A stretch of 64,000 nt of DNA from Pseudomonas alcaligenes. GTDB taxonomy: Bacteria; Pseudomonadota; Gammaproteobacteria; Pseudomonadales; Pseudomonadaceae. Positions 61,743 to 64,000 of the stretch are shown here, in pieces. The stretch is from contig NZ_LZEU01000001.1 of the NCBI RefSeq assembly GCF_014490745.1, positions 3,251,501-3,315,500 on the forward strand, given 5' to 3'. The notes beneath the pieces are model-generated. The model did no database searches. It worked only from the letters and a program-made list of their open reading frames with translations, and was not told where the DNA came from. A program made the position numbers and the translations under genes. How positions within the stretch are numbered: the stretch's first letter is position 1; the number at the start of each line of letters is the position of its first letter.

Positions 61743-62057
61743 TCAGAGCGGCCTGCACTCCAGATCGACCCGCAGCTTGATGATCTTGCGGCCGAACTTC
61801 AGGGTCAGGTTGGTGCTCTGCCCCGGCTGCAGCTCCGCCTTGCGCGTACGTGGTGCCTCGGGGCCATTGCGGAACACCGCGCTGCAGGTGGCAGCGGCCT
61901 GGCCGTAGTTGAACAGCATGACCGAGCCGATATCGGCGTCGATGTCCTCGACAGTGGCGGAGACTTCCGCACCATTGAGCTGCTTGTTCAGCTCCGTCGG
62001 GTAGGCAAAGGCAGTCAGCGGCAGCAGCGCGGCAAAGGCCAGGCAGAGTTTTTTCAT
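61743..62057 (-). CDS. Small exported protein of unknown function
   Basis: A 104-aa protein with a signal peptide (MKKLCLAFAALLPLTAFA), then YPTELNKQLNGAEVSATVED and FRNGPEAPRTRKAELQPGQS, a beta-rich domain with two Cys (ATCSAVF and LECRPL) likely to pair. This family is common in Pseudomonas and often mislabelled as 3-phosphoglycerate kinase; it has no kinase feature. Divergent from the LysR gene at 62106. Confidence 0.82.
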   Translation of the reverse strand: MKKLCLAFAALLPLTAFAYPTELNKQLNGAEVSATVEDIDADIGSVMLFNYGQAAATCSAVFRNGPEAPRTRKAELQPGQSTNLTLKFGRKIIKLRVDLECRPL

Positions 62058-62105
62058 CGACAGTCTCCCAGTGAGGAGGCACAGAGTAGAGAAGAGGAAG
62101 CGGCG

Positions 62106-63032
62106 ATGAAAGCGCCCCGTGTCACCCTGGATCAATGGCGCACCCTGCAGGCAGTGGTCGACCATGGCGGCTTCGCCCAGGCTGCCGACGCCCTGCACCG
62201 TTCGCAGTCGTCGGTGAGCTACACCGTGGCGCGCATGCAGGAACAGCTCGGGGTGCCGCTGCTGCGCATCGACGGGCGCAAGGCAGTGCTCACCGAGGCC
62301 GGCGAAGTGCTGCTGCGCCGCTCGCGCCACCTGGTCAAGCAGGCCAGCCAGCTGGAAGAGCTGGCCCACCATATGGAACAGGGCTGGGAAGCCGAAGTGC
62401 GTCTGGTCGTAGACGCCGCCTACCCCACCGCCAACCTGGTGCGCACCCTCTCCGCCTTCATGCCGCAGAGCCGCGGCTGCCGCGTGCGCCTGCGCGAGGA
62501 AGTGCTGTCCGGGGTCGAGGAAGTGCTGCGCGAAGGCTCCGCCGACCTGGCCATCAGCAGCCTGGATCTCACCGGTTACCTGGGCATGCAGCTGAGTGAG
62601 GTGGACTTCATCGCCGTGGCCCACCCCGAGCATCCCCTGCACCGCCTGCAGCGCACCGTCAGCTTCCAGGATCTGGAGAGCCAGATGCAGGTGGTGATCC
62701 GCGACTCCGGGCGCACCCAGCCGCGCGACGTCGGCTGGCTCGGCGCCGAGCAGCGCTGGACGGTGGGCAGCCTGTCCACCGCACGCACCTTCGTCAGCAG
62801 TGGTCTGGGCTTTGCCTGGCTACCCGCGCACATCATCAGCCGCGAGCTGGAAGAAGGCCTGCTCAAGCCGCTGCCGATGGAACAGGGTGGCATCCGCAAG
62901 CCGCGCTTCTACCTTTACAGCAACAAGGATCGGGTACTCGGCCCGGCAACGCAGATCCTCATCGAGCTGATCAAGAACTTCGACAACGCGCCGCTAACTG
63001 CCCCCTTTGCCGCGCCGCTGTCGGCCAACTGA
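62106..63032 (+). CDS. LysR-family transcriptional regulator
   Basis: A 308-aa regulator. The helix-turn-helix is TLDQWRTLQAVVDHGGFAQAADALHRSQSSVSYTVARMQEQLG, and the effector domain ends with SSGLGFAWLPAHIIS. It is divergent from the small exported protein gene (48 bases) and precedes an alpha/beta hydrolase gene by nine bases, so it may regulate either or act on the nearby azoR. The target is unknown. Confidence 0.88.
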   Translation: MKAPRVTLDQWRTLQAVVDHGGFAQAADALHRSQSSVSYTVARMQEQLGVPLLRIDGRKAVLTEAGEVLLRRSRHLVKQASQLEELAHHMEQGWEAEVRLVVDAAYPTANLVRTLSAFMPQSRGCRVRLREEVLSGVEEVLREGSADLAISSLDLTGYLGMQLSEVDFIAVAHPEHPLHRLQRTVSFQDLESQMQVVIRDSGRTQPRDVGWLGAEQRWTVGSLSTARTFVSSGLGFAWLPAHIISRELEEGLLKPLPMEQGGIRKPRFYLYSNKDRVLGPATQILIELIKNFDNAPLTAPFAAPLSAN

Positions 63033-63041
63033 GGTCGCCCC

Positions 63042-63863
63042 ATGTCCTACTACGAACGCGACGGCTGCCAGCTGCACTACGAAGACCGCGGCCACGGCGA
63101 GCCCGTGCTGCTGGTGCACGGCCTGGGCTCGAGCATCCAGGACTGGGAATACCAGATTCCCGAGCTGGCCAAGACCCGCCGCGTGCTGGCCATCGACGTG
63201 CGCGGCCATGGCCGCTCCGGCAAGCCGCGCGCGGCCTACCAGATGAGCGACTTCGCCGCCGACGTGAGTGGCCTGATCGAGCACCTGAACCTGCCCCGGG
63301 TGCATCTGGTGGGCATCTCCATGGGCGGCATGATCGCCTTCCAGCTCGGTGTCGAACGCCCCGAGCTGCTGCGCAGCCTGACCATAGTCAACAGCGCGCC
63401 GGAAGTCATCGCCCGTACCCTGGGCGAACGCTGGCAGCTGGCCAAGCGCCAGGCGCTGTCGCGCCTGCTCAGCCTGGAAACCATCGGCAAAGGCCTGGCG
63501 CGCATCCTCTTCCCGCGCCCGGAACAGGCCGAACTGCGGCACAAGGTCGAACAGCGTTGGCCGCAGAACGACAAGCGCGCCTACCTGGCCAGCCTCGACG
63601 CCATCATCGGCTGGGGCGTGCGCGAACGCCTGGGCACTATCAGCTGCCCGACCCTGGTGGTCAGCGGCGACCGCGACTACACCCCGGTGGCGCACAAGCA
63701 GGCCTACGTGAAGGAACTGCCCAATGCCCGGCTGGTGGTGATCGAACAGTCGCGCCACGCCACACCGATGGATCAGCCAGAAAAATTCAACGCCACCCTG
63801 GTCGAGTTCCTCGACCAGGTGGAGCTCCACCGCCAAGAAACCAAGGATGCCCAACCATGCTGA
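63042..63863 (+). CDS. Alpha/beta hydrolase
   Basis: A 273-aa hydrolase. LLVHGLGSSIQDWEYQIPELA (HG oxyanion motif), DVRGHGRSGKP, LVGISMGGMIAFQLG (nucleophile Ser), SGDRDYTPVAHKQA (Asp) and IEQSRHATPMDQPEKF (His) give a complete triad. It resembles 3-oxoadipate enol-lactonase-like or BioH-like hydrolases. Its last seven bases overlap the ppiA start, so the two are in one operon with the LysR gene. Confidence 0.88.
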   Translation: MSYYERDGCQLHYEDRGHGEPVLLVHGLGSSIQDWEYQIPELAKTRRVLAIDVRGHGRSGKPRAAYQMSDFAADVSGLIEHLNLPRVHLVGISMGGMIAFQLGVERPELLRSLTIVNSAPEVIARTLGERWQLAKRQALSRLLSLETIGKGLARILFPRPEQAELRHKVEQRWPQNDKRAYLASLDAIIGWGVRERLGTISCPTLVVSGDRDYTPVAHKQAYVKELPNARLVVIEQSRHATPMDQPEKFNATLVEFLDQVELHRQETKDAQPC

Positions 63864-64000
63864 ACAAGATCGTCCTCGCCGCCTGCAGCCTGCTGCTGAG
63901 CTTCAACCTGCTGGCCGAGCCGGCCAAGCAGCCCCACGTCCTGCTGACCACCAGCCTGGGCGACATCGAACTCGAACTGGATGCCGACAAGGCGCCGGTG
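63857..64000 (+). CDS. ppiA: Periplasmic peptidyl-prolyl cis-trans isomerase, N-terminal part (cut by window edge)
   Basis: The first 48 codons are seen: a signal peptide (MLNKIVLAACSLLLSFNLLA) followed by HVLLTTSLGDIELELDADKAPV, the start of a cyclophilin domain. PpiA helps fold periplasmic proteins. The ATG at 63857 overlaps the hydrolase stop. The right end lies beyond the window. Confidence 0.88.
   Translation, partial: MLNKIVLAACSLLLSFNLLAEPAKQPHVLLTTSLGDIELELDADKAPV

Overview
The window is chromosomal DNA of a high-GC gammaproteobacterium, almost certainly a Pseudomonas outside the P. aeruginosa species itself. The evidence is the gene neighbourhood gloA-argG-motY-pyrC-rnt-bfd, the rnf-nth operon followed by a PA3496-type small protein, Pseudomonas-style REP sequences, many GTG starts and ATGA overlaps, and minor pilin genes of the pilVWX type. 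No rRNA, tRNA, phage, CRISPR array or insertion sequence was seen. About 60 protein genes are called; the first (pilX) and last (ppiA) are cut by the window edges.

Layout. 1-2.4 kb (minus): minor type IV pilin operon pilE-like/pilV/pilW/pilX. 2.7-7.2 kb (plus): overlapping rnfA-rnfB-rnfD-rnfG-rnfE-nth, with no rnfC between rnfB and rnfD. 7.7-14.8 kb (minus): a four-gene envelope set (DUF1302 outer-membrane protein, DUF1329 exported protein, Ycf48-like beta-propeller, MMPL/RND permease). 14.9-25.9 kb: an accessory catabolic region with an alpha/beta hydrolase, an AraC-type regulator, and a long minus-strand gene train: quinone oxidoreductase-like enzyme, TauD-type dioxygenase, BKACE (DUF849), MFS carrier, DsbA-like protein, Rieske ferredoxin, YeiH-type exporter and a two-subunit CoA-transferase. 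26-29 kb: CHAD, DUF3300 and DUF2950 proteins. 29.3-40 kb: core genes gloA, argG, motY, pyrC, rnt, bfd, miaE, a tandem universal stress protein, a DUF1289 protein, acnB and a small lipoprotein. 40-47.7 kb: the nitrate assimilation regulators nasS-nasT, alaC, a putative SOS gene and nrtABC. 47.8-64 kb: mixed housekeeping and accessory genes (MAPEG, two LysR regulators, three alpha/beta hydrolase-type proteins overall, CvfB-like, LTA-synthase family, pseudouridine synthase, DEAD-box helicase, yhhQ, CigR-like, rarD, azoR, ppiA).

How parts work together. (1) In the 18-26 kb gene train, the BKACE enzyme would split a beta-keto acid with acetyl-CoA, releasing acetoacetate, which the CoA-transferase could activate. 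The TauD-like enzyme keeps all taurine-dioxygenase active-site residues and is grouped with a YeiH/TauZ-type sulfate/sulfite exporter, so an organosulfonate substrate is a reasonable hypothesis. Direct repeats with 21-bp periodicity in front of both the AraC/hydrolase pair and the quinone oxidoreductase gene, and AANAANAA (Hfq/Crc-type) motifs at several start sites, suggest specific induction plus catabolite repression. (2) nasST and nrtABC each have a sigma-54 promoter, a tandem hexaloop RNA (ANTAR target) and an overlapping terminator, which gives a complete NtrC/NasT control circuit including apparent autoregulation. (3) Other regulatory sites read from the sequence are a preQ1-I riboswitch on yhhQ, tandem LexA boxes before an uncharacterised 108-aa gene, an FNR/ANR-type site at -41.5 of the stress protein gene, a Fur-like box in the bfd promoter, and a long inverted repeat in the acnB leader.
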